Source of the DNA: Sulfurimonas sp.
GTDB lineage: Bacteria > Campylobacterota > Campylobacteria > Campylobacterales > Sulfurimonadaceae
Direction: 5' to 3'
Length of the DNA: 33,649 nt
Assembly (NCBI GenBank): GCA_027019325.1
Contig: JALUWT010000174.1
Span: 1-33,649, forward strand
The number at the start of each line of letters is the position of its first letter. The stretch's first letter is position 1. A model generated the notes under the pieces. The model was not told the origin of the DNA and did not search any database. It saw only the letters and a program-made list of their open reading frames with translations. The position numbers and the translations under genes were made by a program. Positions 24,890 through 32,880 of this stretch are shown here, one piece after another.

Positions 24890-25045
24890 ATGAGTAAAAT
24901 AGAAAAGATTAGAAGAACACTTTTAATAGCTTTGGGCTTTGCCTTGGCGACATATCTTGTGATAAGTGCAATGGCAATTTTAGACCAGAAGTCAGCAAGA
25001 GAGGCGAATGTCAGCAGCGAAGTTCATACTCACGCAGTGCAGTGA
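24890..25045 (+). CDS. Possible 51-residue single-span membrane protein
   Basis: ATG at 24890 opens a 51-codon frame ending in TGA at 25043-25045. The product has a basic N-terminus (MSKIEKIRR), one strongly hydrophobic segment (about 10-31, LLIALGFALATYLVISAMAI), and a short polar tail ending EVHTHAVQ. This is a sensible N-in small membrane protein. Its last 54 bases overlap the 3' end of aguA on the other strand. There is no Shine-Dalgarno, only an extended -10 box at the right distance for a leaderless mRNA. The frame is short and could be chance; the coherent membrane-protein pattern is the main support. Confidence 0.45.
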   Translation: MSKIEKIRRTLLIALGFALATYLVISAMAILDQKSAREANVSSEVHTHAVQ

Positions 25046-25990
25046 GCCATGTTGACGGATTAAAACAGAAGAGTCAATGCCTACGATTTCTCGATTGGGG
25101 AATGTTTTTTTAAAGATTGCAAGGGCAGCTTTGTCTTGCGTGACATTGTAGGTAGGGACTAATACAGCGCCGTTGACAAAGAGAAAATTGACATAGGTGG
25201 CAGGAAGCCGTTCTCCTTCAAAGTAGAGTGCGTCAGGCAGAGGGAGTGCAATGAGTTTTAAGCCACGCTCATCAGCAATCATTTGCAACTCCTCCTGCAT
25301 AAGCTGAAGTTGGTGAAAATGCTCATCATCCCTGTTATCACAGCTAACATACATAATGGTATCTTCATTGATGAAACGTGCCAGGGTGTCAATGTGTGAA
25401 TCTGTGTCATCACCTGCGAGATAGCCATGGTTAAGGTAGAGAATATGTGCAGCTCCAAAACAGCTTTTGAGTTTTTGGGTGATTTGAATGTTGTTGCATT
25501 TTGGGTTTCTGTTGGGGTTGAGCATACACTCTGCAGTTGTAAGAAGGGTGTCTCTACCGTTGCTCTCAACTGCTCCGCCCTCTAAAACAAAATCTATATC
25601 TTCTAGCTTCTTTGCGTAACATTTGGCAAGTGCGTGAGAGAGAGCATTGTCTTTGTCTGCTACAAACTTTTCACCCCAGCCGTTAAAGGTAAAGTTCAGC
25701 AGTTTTGTTGTTGCATCATCGCTCACGCAGAGTGCTGAGCAGTCTCTTGCCCAGGTGTCATTTGTTGTGTAGTGAACAAAGATGAGGTTTTTGTGCTCAG
25801 AAAAATGCTGCTGTACGGCCTCTATGTCATCACAGATGACAAGGCATTTTTGAAATCTTGCAACAGTTGTGATGATATTTACAAAACACTCCTCTGCCTC
25901 ACGCAGATACGCATTCCAATCTGTAGCTGCGTGAGGAAAGATAATTTGGGTAAAACTCTGCTCTTCAAACTCTGCAATTAAACGGCGCAT
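24992..25990 (-). CDS. aguA: Agmatine deiminase (peptidyl-arginine deiminase-like family)
   Basis: A 332-residue enzyme of the guanidino-group modifying superfamily, turning agmatine into N-carbamoylputrescine in polyamine synthesis. Catalytic motifs are visible: TNDTWARD near 75-82, LEGGAVESNGRD near 136-147, GDDTDSHID with His199, and the nucleophile Cys319 in GSLHCVSMN. The size matches the H. pylori family member rather than the 370-residue plant or Pseudomonas form. AAGGA lies 10 bases before the ATG, inside the short divergent gap to alr. Four exact CTGCGTGAG words and one variant lie in it; one covers the Cys319 codon. Confidence 0.92.
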   Translation of the reverse strand: MRRLIAEFEEQSFTQIIFPHAATDWNAYLREAEECFVNIITTVARFQKCLVICDDIEAVQQHFSEHKNLIFVHYTTNDTWARDCSALCVSDDATTKLLNFTFNGWGEKFVADKDNALSHALAKCYAKKLEDIDFVLEGGAVESNGRDTLLTTAECMLNPNRNPKCNNIQITQKLKSCFGAAHILYLNHGYLAGDDTDSHIDTLARFINEDTIMYVSCDNRDDEHFHQLQLMQEELQMIADERGLKLIALPLPDALYFEGERLPATYVNFLFVNGAVLVPTYNVTQDKAALAIFKKTFPNREIVGIDSSVLIRQHGSLHCVSMNFAADIRLSC

Positions 25991-26731
25991 CTGATATAAT
26001 TCCTTATGGCTTACATAACTTTAAATAAAAAACATTTTTTTAACAATTTAGATATTATTGCAAAACTCTGCAAAGGCAAAGATAAAATTGCCCTTGTTTT
26101 AAAAGATAATGCCTATGGTCATGGTCTGTGTGAGATGGCAAAAATGGCACAAGAGTATGGTATAACGAAGGCAGTTGTACGCTCTTACGCGGAAGCCAAA
26201 GCAATAGAAGAATTTTTTGAGTATATTTTAGTACTGGCCGATTTTCCGCAGGCAAAAAGTGACAAAATACGCTATACCGTGAATGACCTAGAAGCACTGC
26301 AGAAGTTTGAAAAAGGAACAAAAGTAGAACTCAAAGTCAACACCGGCATGAACAGAAATGGCATTGAAGCAGAGGCGCTGCGTGAGGCTTTTGAATGTGT
26401 GCAAAAACAGGGCTTAGAGCTTGAAGCTCTTTTTACGCATCACAGTTGCGCAGATGAAGATGAATGCATATTTTCCCAGCAGAATGAAAAATTTGCAGTG
26501 ATAAAAAAAGAGGCACAAGAGCTGCAAAAAGAGTTTGCTCTGAAAGAACTGCGCTTTCACTCCTGCAACTCTGCCGCTCTTTTTCAGACAGAGGACTTTT
26601 CTGAAGATATGGTACGTGTAGGTATTGCAGCCTATGGATGTCTGGAACTTCCCAAAAATGCTCACGCAGAGCAGTTAGAGCCGATACTCTCTCTTTTTGC
26701 TCAAAAAATATCAACACGCCATCTGCGTGAG
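25029..26731. repeat. CTGCGTGAG word cluster D (aguA-alr), densest in the window
   Basis: Exact copies: 25029-25037, 25722-25730, 25898-25906 and 26661-26669 (as CTCACGCAG), and 25927-25935, 26378-26386 and 26723-26731 (as CTGCGTGAG). A GTGCGTGAG variant lies at 25630-25638. The pair 25897-25906/25927-25936 forms a 10-bp inverted repeat with a 20-base spacer. Seven exact copies in 1.7 kb are about 500-fold above a random count. Confidence 0.85.
25995..26000 (+). promoter_or_regulatory. Extended -10 box for alr, candidate leaderless start
   Basis: TGATATAAT, with TATAAT at 25995-26000. The predicted TSS near 26007 falls on the alr ATG (26006). No Shine-Dalgarno is present before that ATG. The element sits in the 15-base gap to the divergent aguA start. 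Confidence 0.5.
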
Positions 26732-27028
26732 GATGCCTGCGTGGGATATGGCGCTACATACAAAGCTGAGTCAGCATGTACCATAGGAAATTATGATTTT
26801 GGTTATGGAGACGGTTTTTTACGAATATGTTCCAATGATTATGTGACACCCCAAGGAGTGAAGCTGCTTGGACGCATCTCTATGGACAACAGCTCTTTTT
26901 TATGTAGTGATGCAGAGCTTTTAATTTTTAATGATGCAAGAGAGCTTGCAAAATACGCACATACTATCAGTTATGAAATCCTGACCGCACTCAAAGCCAA
27001 TCTCAAAAGAGTTGTTTTACAGCAGTAA
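26006..27028 (+). CDS. alr: Alanine racemase
   Basis: A 340-residue pyridoxal-phosphate enzyme giving D-alanine for peptidoglycan. The PLP lysine is Lys33 in VLKDNAYGHG. The opposing catalytic tyrosine is Tyr248 in CVGYGATY, followed by FGYGDGF and GRISMD (Met293-Asp294). The protein is slightly shorter than the usual 360-370 residues, with no missing motif. The start has no ribosome binding site and lies directly behind a -10 box. Three exact CTGCGTGAG words lie inside. The 3' end overlaps the convergent phosphodiesterase gene by 12 bases. Confidence 0.94.
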   Translation: MAYITLNKKHFFNNLDIIAKLCKGKDKIALVLKDNAYGHGLCEMAKMAQEYGITKAVVRSYAEAKAIEEFFEYILVLADFPQAKSDKIRYTVNDLEALQKFEKGTKVELKVNTGMNRNGIEAEALREAFECVQKQGLELEALFTHHSCADEDECIFSQQNEKFAVIKKEAQELQKEFALKELRFHSCNSAALFQTEDFSEDMVRVGIAAYGCLELPKNAHAEQLEPILSLFAQKISTRHLREDACVGYGATYKAESACTIGNYDFGYGDGFLRICSNDYVTPQGVKLLGRISMDNSSFLCSDAELLIFNDARELAKYAHTISYEILTALKANLKRVVLQQ

Positions 27029-28981
27029 AGGTGAGGGTTTACCTATATAATAACCCTGAATAAAATCAACACCAAATTCCGAGAGAAGTTTAAAAGAATC
27101 CTCATCTTCGACATACTCCGCGATAGTCTGTAGACCTAGATTTTTGGCGAAGATGACAATCGTCTGGATGATTTTTCTTGCATTTTCATCGCTGCTAATA
27201 TTTTTAACAAGCGAAGCATCAATTTTAAGATAGTCTACATTGAGCTCTAAAACATGTGAAAAGTTAGAGTAACCACTTCCAAAGTCATCTATGGCTATTT
27301 TTGATTCATAACGTTTTATTTTTTGAATGAAGGCTTTGATGTCTTCATAATCTTCAATCTCATGGCTTTCAAGAATTTCAAAAACAACACGATGCGGCGC
27401 ATGGTATGTGGAAAGTTTTTGAAGTATAAAAGCGACAGTTTTTTCATTACAGATATCATCAATGGAGAGATTGATAGAAAATTCCAACTCTTCTCTCTTC
27501 TCAAAAAATGCAAATGTTTTTTCTATCATTGTGTAAGTAATGTGATGGTAGAGTTTTGATTTGGTCGCGATATCAAGAAACACATAGGGTGTTATGACAT
27601 CACCGTTGTCTGCAATGATACGCACAAGGGCTTCATACTTTTCAATCTTTTTTGTGTGGAGATTGTAAATGGCTTGGAAGTAGGGTACTATTTTATCATG
27701 AGCTATTGCATCTTTTAAAAGGGCAATGCCTCGAATGTTTTTATTGACATTTTCGGTTGTATCGACTAAATGATTATAAATAACGAGGTTGGCTTTGGAA
27801 TTTTTAGCAACCTGCAGTGCCATATCTGCTTTGATGATTAAAGAGCCTTCATTAGATGCCAGACCACAACTTACCGTGACGAAAATGGCATTTTTGTTGA
27901 TGAGATATTCACTTTTATTGATTTTATGCAGCAGTTGTGAGATGCGTTTTTGAAACTTTTGCGCATCTACATCCCAGCTGGTAAAAACAGCATACTCATC
28001 ACTTGGAAGTTTATAGACCGTGGAATGCCCATCATTACAAAAAGTGTCGATTTTTCTTCCTAGCTCTATGAGTAGCGCATCCCCAACAGTGTGTCCGTAA
28101 AAATCATTAATATCTTTAAAATTATCAATGTTAATGAGTGCTAGATGCCTGTTCTTTTTGTCTTTTGAATCGCTGATATCTTCTAAAAACTGCAGTCTGT
28201 TAGGCAGTCCTGTCAATCGTTCGCGGACAAGTGTCTCTTTGAGCTTTTGTGTCTGCTGTTTGACAGCCTCTTGCAGGTAGCTATTTATTTTTTTTGATTT
28301 TTGCGCAATGAAATAGATAATGAGAAAAAGTACAATGAAGGCAAGGGAGTCATACAAAATAGAATAGATAAAATGGTGTATGAAGTAGTTACTTAATTTC
28401 TCTTTTGGAATTTTGATGCTCAAGATACCGCGTAGTTCGCCAAGTTTGTAGCCGTATGCTTTGTCATATCTATTTCGAATAAACTCCGGAGCATCATCTC
28501 TTTGTGCATGGCATTTAAGGCATCTGTTTTGGATCTTGAGGGCAGAAGCATATTGGTAATAGTTTGGATTGTTGGCGCTGAAGTACTCTTTTGTATTTGG
28601 ATGCTCTTTAAAATACTTTATGGCCTTTAACTCTTCGCTGTCTGCTCTGTTTTTAGGATTTCTTGCTCTGTCTGAAACAGTCTGCAGACTGATGTTAAAA
28701 GGATTGTTCTTTGAAAATGTCTGATTTATGTAGTAAGAGCTGTATGCAGGCAGCCCTTTAAGTGTGCTTTTGTTAAGTGGAATGGTTTTGTTGAGATAGA
28801 GTTTTTGGTAGTAGTTTCTATGTGCCATTGCGTGAGATTGCAGTACCTGTGCCTCTTTATGAGCAAACTCATTCATCTGTTTTACCGTGTCAGTATAACT
28901 GTAAAAAATTCTAAAAAGCAAAACAAGTAAAAAAATAATAGGAATAATAAAAAGAACTTTACGATTTAAATATTTTTCCAT
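27017..28981 (-). CDS. Heme-c sensor, degenerate GGDEF, EAL c-di-GMP phosphodiesterase
   Basis: A 654-residue inner-membrane signalling protein. Span 1 (about 9-28) and span 2 (about 209-226) bound a periplasmic Tll0287/DUF3365-like domain holding CLKCH (154-158), a CxxCH motif for covalent heme c. A GGDEF domain follows whose motif is PSDEY (326-330) and is probably inactive or only GTP-binding. The EAL domain keeps EAL (450-452), DDFGSG (565-570), LKID, AEYVE (Glu622) and FIQGYYIGKP, so hydrolysis of c-di-GMP is expected. This links a periplasmic redox or gas signal to c-di-GMP breakdown. One variant word (28828-28836) lies in it. Confidence 0.88.
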   Translation of the reverse strand: MEKYLNRKVLFIIPIIFLLVLLFRIFYSYTDTVKQMNEFAHKEAQVLQSHAMAHRNYYQKLYLNKTIPLNKSTLKGLPAYSSYYINQTFSKNNPFNISLQTVSDRARNPKNRADSEELKAIKYFKEHPNTKEYFSANNPNYYQYASALKIQNRCLKCHAQRDDAPEFIRNRYDKAYGYKLGELRGILSIKIPKEKLSNYFIHHFIYSILYDSLAFIVLFLIIYFIAQKSKKINSYLQEAVKQQTQKLKETLVRERLTGLPNRLQFLEDISDSKDKKNRHLALINIDNFKDINDFYGHTVGDALLIELGRKIDTFCNDGHSTVYKLPSDEYAVFTSWDVDAQKFQKRISQLLHKINKSEYLINKNAIFVTVSCGLASNEGSLIIKADMALQVAKNSKANLVIYNHLVDTTENVNKNIRGIALLKDAIAHDKIVPYFQAIYNLHTKKIEKYEALVRIIADNGDVITPYVFLDIATKSKLYHHITYTMIEKTFAFFEKREELEFSINLSIDDICNEKTVAFILQKLSTYHAPHRVVFEILESHEIEDYEDIKAFIQKIKRYESKIAIDDFGSGYSNFSHVLELNVDYLKIDASLVKNISSDENARKIIQTIVIFAKNLGLQTIAEYVEDEDSFKLLSEFGVDFIQGYYIGKPSPLLL

Positions 28982-29023
28982 ATATATCCTTATACTCTGT
29001 TACTTATGCATTATAACCAAATT

Positions 29024-29521
29024 TTAAAAAAGCAGTCGTCGCGCCTGATAATATTTTGCCCGCCAGTAGGGATTGTGAATATTTGAAAGCATTACACCGT
29101 ATCTGCTTGAAGCATGGATAAACTCTCCTTTTTCAAGATAGATCCCTGTATGCAAAACAGTGTACGAGGTTTTAAAAAAGAGAATATCACCCTCTTTGAG
29201 GCTTTTTTTTGAGACTCTTTTTCCTACTTTAATCTGTTGTTTTGTTGTTCTTGGAAGCTTGATATTAAAGGCTTCTTTATAGATTCTCTGCACAAGTGCC
29301 GAGCAGTCGATGCCGTTTTTGTCTTCCCCTGCGTAGCAGTATTTGACCCCTGCCCATTTCTCATACTCTTTGTAGAGTGTAGTTGTGACGAAGTTTTTCT
29401 TTTGAAGTTTGTACGTGACGTGAGTTTTATGGCTTGTAGGGAGTTTTTTGTATGTTTTTGGCGTGCTTGAACAAGCTGAAAAGAAAAACAGTGTCAAGAT
29501 GAAGAGAAACGCTGTTTTCAT
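29024..29521 (-). CDS. NlpC/P60 family lipoprotein (cell-wall peptidase)
   Basis: A 165-residue lipoprotein. The signal MKTAFLFILTLFFFSAC ends in a lipobox with Cys17, so it is lipid-anchored, probably to the outer membrane. The NlpC/P60 domain shows the catalytic Cys in GIDCSALVQ near 72, His in LHTGIYL near 126 and the following FIHASS. Such enzymes (MepS-like) cut D-Glu-diaminopimelate or cross-link bonds in peptidoglycan. The ATG lies 5 bases after the upstream gene, with no clear ribosome binding site, so coupling is likely. It is the last gene of the rsmG group. Confidence 0.9.
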   Translation of the reverse strand: MKTAFLFILTLFFFSACSSTPKTYKKLPTSHKTHVTYKLQKKNFVTTTLYKEYEKWAGVKYCYAGEDKNGIDCSALVQRIYKEAFNIKLPRTTKQQIKVGKRVSKKSLKEGDILFFKTSYTVLHTGIYLEKGEFIHASSRYGVMLSNIHNPYWRAKYYQARRLLF

Positions 29522-29526
29522 AAGGT

Positions 29527-29919
29527 TTAGGAACTTATTTTTACGATGGCTTCTGGAAAAACAACACCGTCAATTCCAAGCAGTGCCATCTCTTCAATGG
29601 CATCTTCTTGACTGATATGGACTAAAATCTTCGCATCAAAGAGATAATTCTCAACGATACTTTGTGCTGTTTTTGCAAGTTCTTTGTCTAACATAATATA
29701 ACTCGCACCCAAAGAAGCGGCATAGATGAGTTCGGTGATGTTTTTAATACCAAGAGCAAAAGTGATCTGATTTATCTGTAAATGTATAATAATATCAAGA
29801 TTTTTTTCAGAGAAGTTCAGATAAATTTTAGAAGAGGGTGGTGTCTTTTCAATGCTCTCTATATCGAAAATATGAAAAAATTCATCGCTTTTGATAAATC
29901 TGTGACCAAAAAGAAGCAT
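29527..29919 (-). CDS. Conserved-looking small cytoplasmic protein, unknown
   Basis: A 130-residue protein whose ATG (29919) shares a base with the upstream stop (TAATG), with GAGG about 12 bases before it. An upstream ATG (29943) is less likely. It is an acidic alpha/beta protein without signal or span. The segments IYAASLGASYIMLDKEL and LLGIDGVVFPEAI recall TIM-barrel-like strand-helix units, but I recognise no family. It is embedded between the zinc-ribbon protein and the NlpC lipoprotein in one leftward operon with rsmG. Confidence 0.7.
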   Translation of the reverse strand: MLLFGHRFIKSDEFFHIFDIESIEKTPPSSKIYLNFSEKNLDIIIHLQINQITFALGIKNITELIYAASLGASYIMLDKELAKTAQSIVENYLFDAKILVHISQEDAIEEMALLGIDGVVFPEAIVKISS

Positions 29920-30152
29920 TATTTCTTCGCCTCGATGATGCACTCATCAGAACAGTAGTATTTGCCATTACTTAAAATGCATTCAGAAATCTCTGTGTAG
30001 ACACCGCAGTTAGCACACTCTACCATCTCATCAGCCTGAGGCTTGTTCTCTTTTTTTTGTTTTTTTGTTGTAGTTGCTACGCTTTTTTGTTTGAAAAACA
30101 TAATGTAAACGATGTAAATAACAGCGCTTATAAGCAAGAGTTTTAGTATCAT
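29919..30152 (-). CDS. PP0621-like membrane-anchored zinc-ribbon protein
   Basis: A 77-residue protein with one N-terminal span ([20 protein letters not shown]), a Lys-rich linker, and a small metal module CANC (CxxC) and YCSDEC. This order, anchor plus CxxCG and yCs end, matches the PP0621 family as I recall it. The role of that family is not known. Its ATG overlaps the rsmG stop by 4 bases (ATGA) and its own stop overlaps the next start, so translation in this group is tightly coupled. Confidence 0.82.
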   Translation of the reverse strand: MILKLLLISAVIYIVYIMFFKQKSVATTTKKQKKENKPQADEMVECANCGVYTEISECILSNGKYYCSDECIIEAKK

Positions 30153-30739
30153 AAATCTTCTCCTAAAAGTAAGTAGTGTCTATTTTTTCTTTCAATTATT
30201 TTGTATGGCATGCCATGTGTCTCTTCGAGCTCATCAAAAACCTTTTCACCTTTGTAAAAAAGTAGTTTTGATTTTTCATCTCGGAAATTTTTGCTGAGTT
30301 CTAAGAGCATTTTTGTGTCGGTCACAGCGCGGGAAGTGATGAGTTCAAATATTTCGCTTGGCATCTCTTGGACTCTTTTTTTGACTACACGGACATTATC
30401 AAGCCCTAAATCAGCTTTTATAAACTGTAAAAAACTCGCTCTTTTTGTTAAAGGCTCTACAAGTGTTACTTGAGTGTCAGGCAGTCCAAAGGCTAAAATC
30501 ATACCCGGAAATCCAGCACCCGTACCGATGTCAAGCAGGGAACTTACCGGTGGTAAAAAGCTGATTGGAAAAAGGGCATCAAAAATAAATTCATCAACTG
30601 TAGCAGCATCTCTGGCTCCCGTGAGATTGTGAATCTTGTTCCATTTGAACAGATGCTCTTTATATTTTTGTACATTGTGAAAAAAATTGTCTGGCAATGT
30701 GATGTTTTCTGCTTTAATGCGTGTTTTCAAATCCAACAA
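30149..30739 (-). CDS. rsmG: 16S rRNA (guanine527-N7)-methyltransferase
   Basis: A 196-residue Rossmann methyltransferase (former GidB) that methylates G527 of 16S rRNA. SAM-binding motif [16 protein letters not shown] lies near 68-83, with NLTGARD before it and SRAV and FYKG after it, all typical. Length is normal for the family. It is the first gene of a group rsmG-PP0621-unknown-NlpC with 4-base and 1-base overlaps. It lies 48 bases after the diguanylate cyclase stop; that gap holds no clear terminator. Confidence 0.95.
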   Translation of the reverse strand: MLDLKTRIKAENITLPDNFFHNVQKYKEHLFKWNKIHNLTGARDAATVDEFIFDALFPISFLPPVSSLLDIGTGAGFPGMILAFGLPDTQVTLVEPLTKRASFLQFIKADLGLDNVRVVKKRVQEMPSEIFELITSRAVTDTKMLLELSKNFRDEKSKLLFYKGEKVFDELEETHGMPYKIIERKNRHYLLLGEDL

Positions 30740-30787
30740 ATATCCTTTTATAGTGACATTTTATCTTAAAAATTGTCTCAAATCCAT

Positions 30788-32287
30788 TTACACATAGAAT
30801 TTGAAGTTATTTTTACCGATATTTTTCGCATTGTACATAGCTCGGTCGGCATATTTTACAAGTGTGTCTCCCTCATCACTGTCATCAGGGTAAATACTCA
30901 CACCAATGCTGCAGGTCACAAAAAGCTCACTCTCTTGAAATTTGATGGGTATCTGCAGAGTATCTACCAAAAGTTTTGCAATGACAGCAACATTCTGTGT
31001 CGAGTCAAAATTTTCTAAAATTATGAGGAACTCATCTCCTGCGAGACGAGAAACAGTGTCAGACTCTCTCACGCAGTTTTTAAGCCGGCGAGCTACTTCA
31101 ACAAGAACAGCATCTCCTGCTTCGTGTCCATAGGTGTCATTAATTTCTTTAAAATGGTCAAGATCAACAAAAAGTAGTGCAAACTGTGTCTGATTTCTTT
31201 TTGCTTTGGCTATGGCCTGCGTGAGCCTGTCTTTAAAAAGAACCCTGTTTGGAAGTTTGGTTAAAGTGTCATAGTGTGCCTGATATGCAAGCGTCTCTTT
31301 TTGTTTTAAAATCGCTGACTGTGCTTTTTGTGCATGCGAAATTTGAATATCAAAAATCACATAAGCCTCTTTGTTGTTATAGACAATCTTGTGCATAAAA
31401 GATTGCACGCCATAGCTAGAACCATCTTTTCTTACATGCTGAGAGATATTCATGGCATTGCCGTTTTGCAGCATAAGTGCTTTGAAATTTTTCACAGTTT
31501 CATGTATCATGGAAGCATTGACATCACATAAATCCATAGCTAAAACTTCTTGTTCAGTATAAGCTAAGGCCTTCAGGGCTCCATCATTGACATAAAGATA
31601 GTGGTCTGTTTCAAAATCAACGATATATATCTCTAAGAGTGAATTTTTCATAATACTTGCGAGCTCTTGACTCTTCAGTAGGAGTTTTGAGAGCTCTAGA
31701 GTCTGTTTTTTTACCTCACCTTCTAAAGTGGCTTTTTGTTTTCTTAACAGGGCATTGAGTATCTCATTGCGCTGCTCATAAAGATATAAAAATGTCATAC
31801 TTAAAATAATTGGAACGGTAATATAGAAATATTGAAACATTGTATATTTTGTCCCAGAGATATTTTCAAGTCCTAAAATAGCAAGTATGGAGATAGCAGC
31901 GAAAAAGAGACCTACCTTTTTTCCTTTTAAAAAGAAGGCACCAAGAATTAAAACTATGTACCAAGTAGAGCCTAAAATACCAATATTTCTAAATGTAAAT
32001 GTGATAAGTAAATAAAATAGTGAGAGTAAAACAGGGATGGAGTAGCGAATGCTTTTTTTAGATTTTCTTGCAATTATAAGCGTGAGTAAAGAGGCAAAAG
32101 CAGCACAGAGGTCAATGACGGCCTGAATATCTTGACCATAAAGATGACGAAAGAAAGAGAGCATACCCAACATCACAATAATAATGGTAAGAATGGAGTT
32201 TAGGAGTATAAACTGTAGTTTTAACTCATATTCATCTTCTTCAAAATGAAAGCCGCTTAGTAAAAAGTTCTTAGCATTTATCATCAT
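30788..32287 (-). CDS. Membrane PAS-GGDEF diguanylate cyclase
   Basis: A 499-residue protein with about six spans in residues 25-170, a short coiled linker (175-210), a PAS domain (about 215-320; NSLLEIYIVD and the PAC-like HVRKDGSSYG) and a C-terminal GGDEF domain. The active-site motif is AGDEF (416-420) with RESD (407-410) five residues before it, an intact product-inhibition I-site. Synthesis of c-di-GMP is therefore likely. The start could be the ATG at 32287 or 32284; AAAAGG sits 3 or 6 bases ahead, favouring 32284. It is divergent from the CZB gene at 32425. A CTGCGTGAG word covers the I-site Arg codon. Confidence 0.92.
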   Translation of the reverse strand: MMINAKNFLLSGFHFEEDEYELKLQFILLNSILTIIIVMLGMLSFFRHLYGQDIQAVIDLCAAFASLLTLIIARKSKKSIRYSIPVLLSLFYLLITFTFRNIGILGSTWYIVLILGAFFLKGKKVGLFFAAISILAILGLENISGTKYTMFQYFYITVPIILSMTFLYLYEQRNEILNALLRKQKATLEGEVKKQTLELSKLLLKSQELASIMKNSLLEIYIVDFETDHYLYVNDGALKALAYTEQEVLAMDLCDVNASMIHETVKNFKALMLQNGNAMNISQHVRKDGSSYGVQSFMHKIVYNNKEAYVIFDIQISHAQKAQSAILKQKETLAYQAHYDTLTKLPNRVLFKDRLTQAIAKAKRNQTQFALLFVDLDHFKEINDTYGHEAGDAVLVEVARRLKNCVRESDTVSRLAGDEFLIILENFDSTQNVAVIAKLLVDTLQIPIKFQESELFVTCSIGVSIYPDDSDEGDTLVKYADRAMYNAKNIGKNNFKFYV

Positions 32288-32370
32288 AAACCTTTTCTCG
32301 ATTGAAATAATTGTACATCAATAAATATAAATATACAATATAGATAATAATTTTTACCAATTACTTATGG

Positions 32371-32376
32371 TATAAT
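32371..32376 (+). promoter_or_regulatory. Extended -10 box for the first CZB gene
   Basis: TGGTATAAT with TATAAT at 32371-32376, 54 bases before the ATG at 32425. It gives an A/T-rich leader of about 40 bases carrying TAGGAT as ribosome binding site. Confidence 0.6.
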
Positions 32377-32424
32377 GTGATAATATACAATAATTTAATA
32401 TGTTTATTTTTAGGATTTAGACTG

Positions 32425-32880
32425 ATGATGAAAAAACAGGTTCTTAGAGCGATTGAACATGCATATGAATATCATGTTGAGCAGATGGGAAAAGTGACCT
32501 TGCTCATGGAGGGTAAAAAAGTAAAAAATCCTACACCGCGTATGAAGAATGAGTGTGAGTTTGGTCAGTGGCTTTATGGTGATGCAAGTCGTATTAAGAG
32601 TCTTATAGGAATACACTTTTACACAAGTATGGAACTGATTCATGAGTATTGGCATATGCAGTATGAAAAACTTTATGATATTTACTATAATGAAGAGGAG
32701 AGAGGGATTTTTGTAAAACTTTTTGCTAACAGACGAAAACTACAACCCGAAGAGTATGAAGAGGTTAAAAAGTGTTATGAAGAACTGCAAAAAGCGACAG
32801 ATGATCTTTTAGAAGCATTGACCTCTTCAAAAAGAAGAATTCTTGCTCTAAAAGAGTATATCTTTAAAAATGTAGATTAA
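32425..32880 (+). CDS. Stand-alone CZB (chemoreceptor zinc-binding) domain protein
   Basis: A 151-residue protein from the ATG at 32425 (AGGA 9 bases upstream; longer in-frame starts lack one). It is an all-helical CZB domain with the expected zinc ligands His17, Cys44 (NECEFGQW), His73 and His77 (HEYWH), and little else. In E. coli DgcZ this domain inhibits a linked cyclase when zinc is bound, and in TlpD-like receptors the Cys senses hypochlorite. Here there is no output domain, so it must act on a partner, perhaps the divergent cyclase or the neighbouring PAS protein. The stop overlaps the PAS gene by 4 bases. Confidence 0.85.
   Translation: MMKKQVLRAIEHAYEYHVEQMGKVTLLMEGKKVKNPTPRMKNECEFGQWLYGDASRIKSLIGIHFYTSMELIHEYWHMQYEKLYDIYYNEEERGIFVKLFANRRKLQPEEYEEVKKCYEELQKATDDLLEALTSSKRRILALKEYIFKNVD

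Larger units (their letters stand above)
28828..31225. repeat. CTGCGTGAG words E (EAL and GGDEF genes)
   Basis: Exact copies are at 31068-31076 (CTCACGCAG) and 31217-31225 (CTGCGTGAG) in the diguanylate cyclase gene. A TTGCGTGAG copy is at 28828-28836 in the phosphodiesterase gene. In the cyclase they are read as CVR and LTQ, two more peptide registers. The four small genes between (29024-30739) have none. Confidence 0.75.

Noticed and set aside
5771..31225. CTGCGTGAG as a chromosome polarity (KOPS) or simple restriction site
   Set aside because: Copies are balanced between strands, which excludes a polarity motif, and a 9-base non-palindromic word is too long for a usual restriction site. 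A Chi-like site remains possible.
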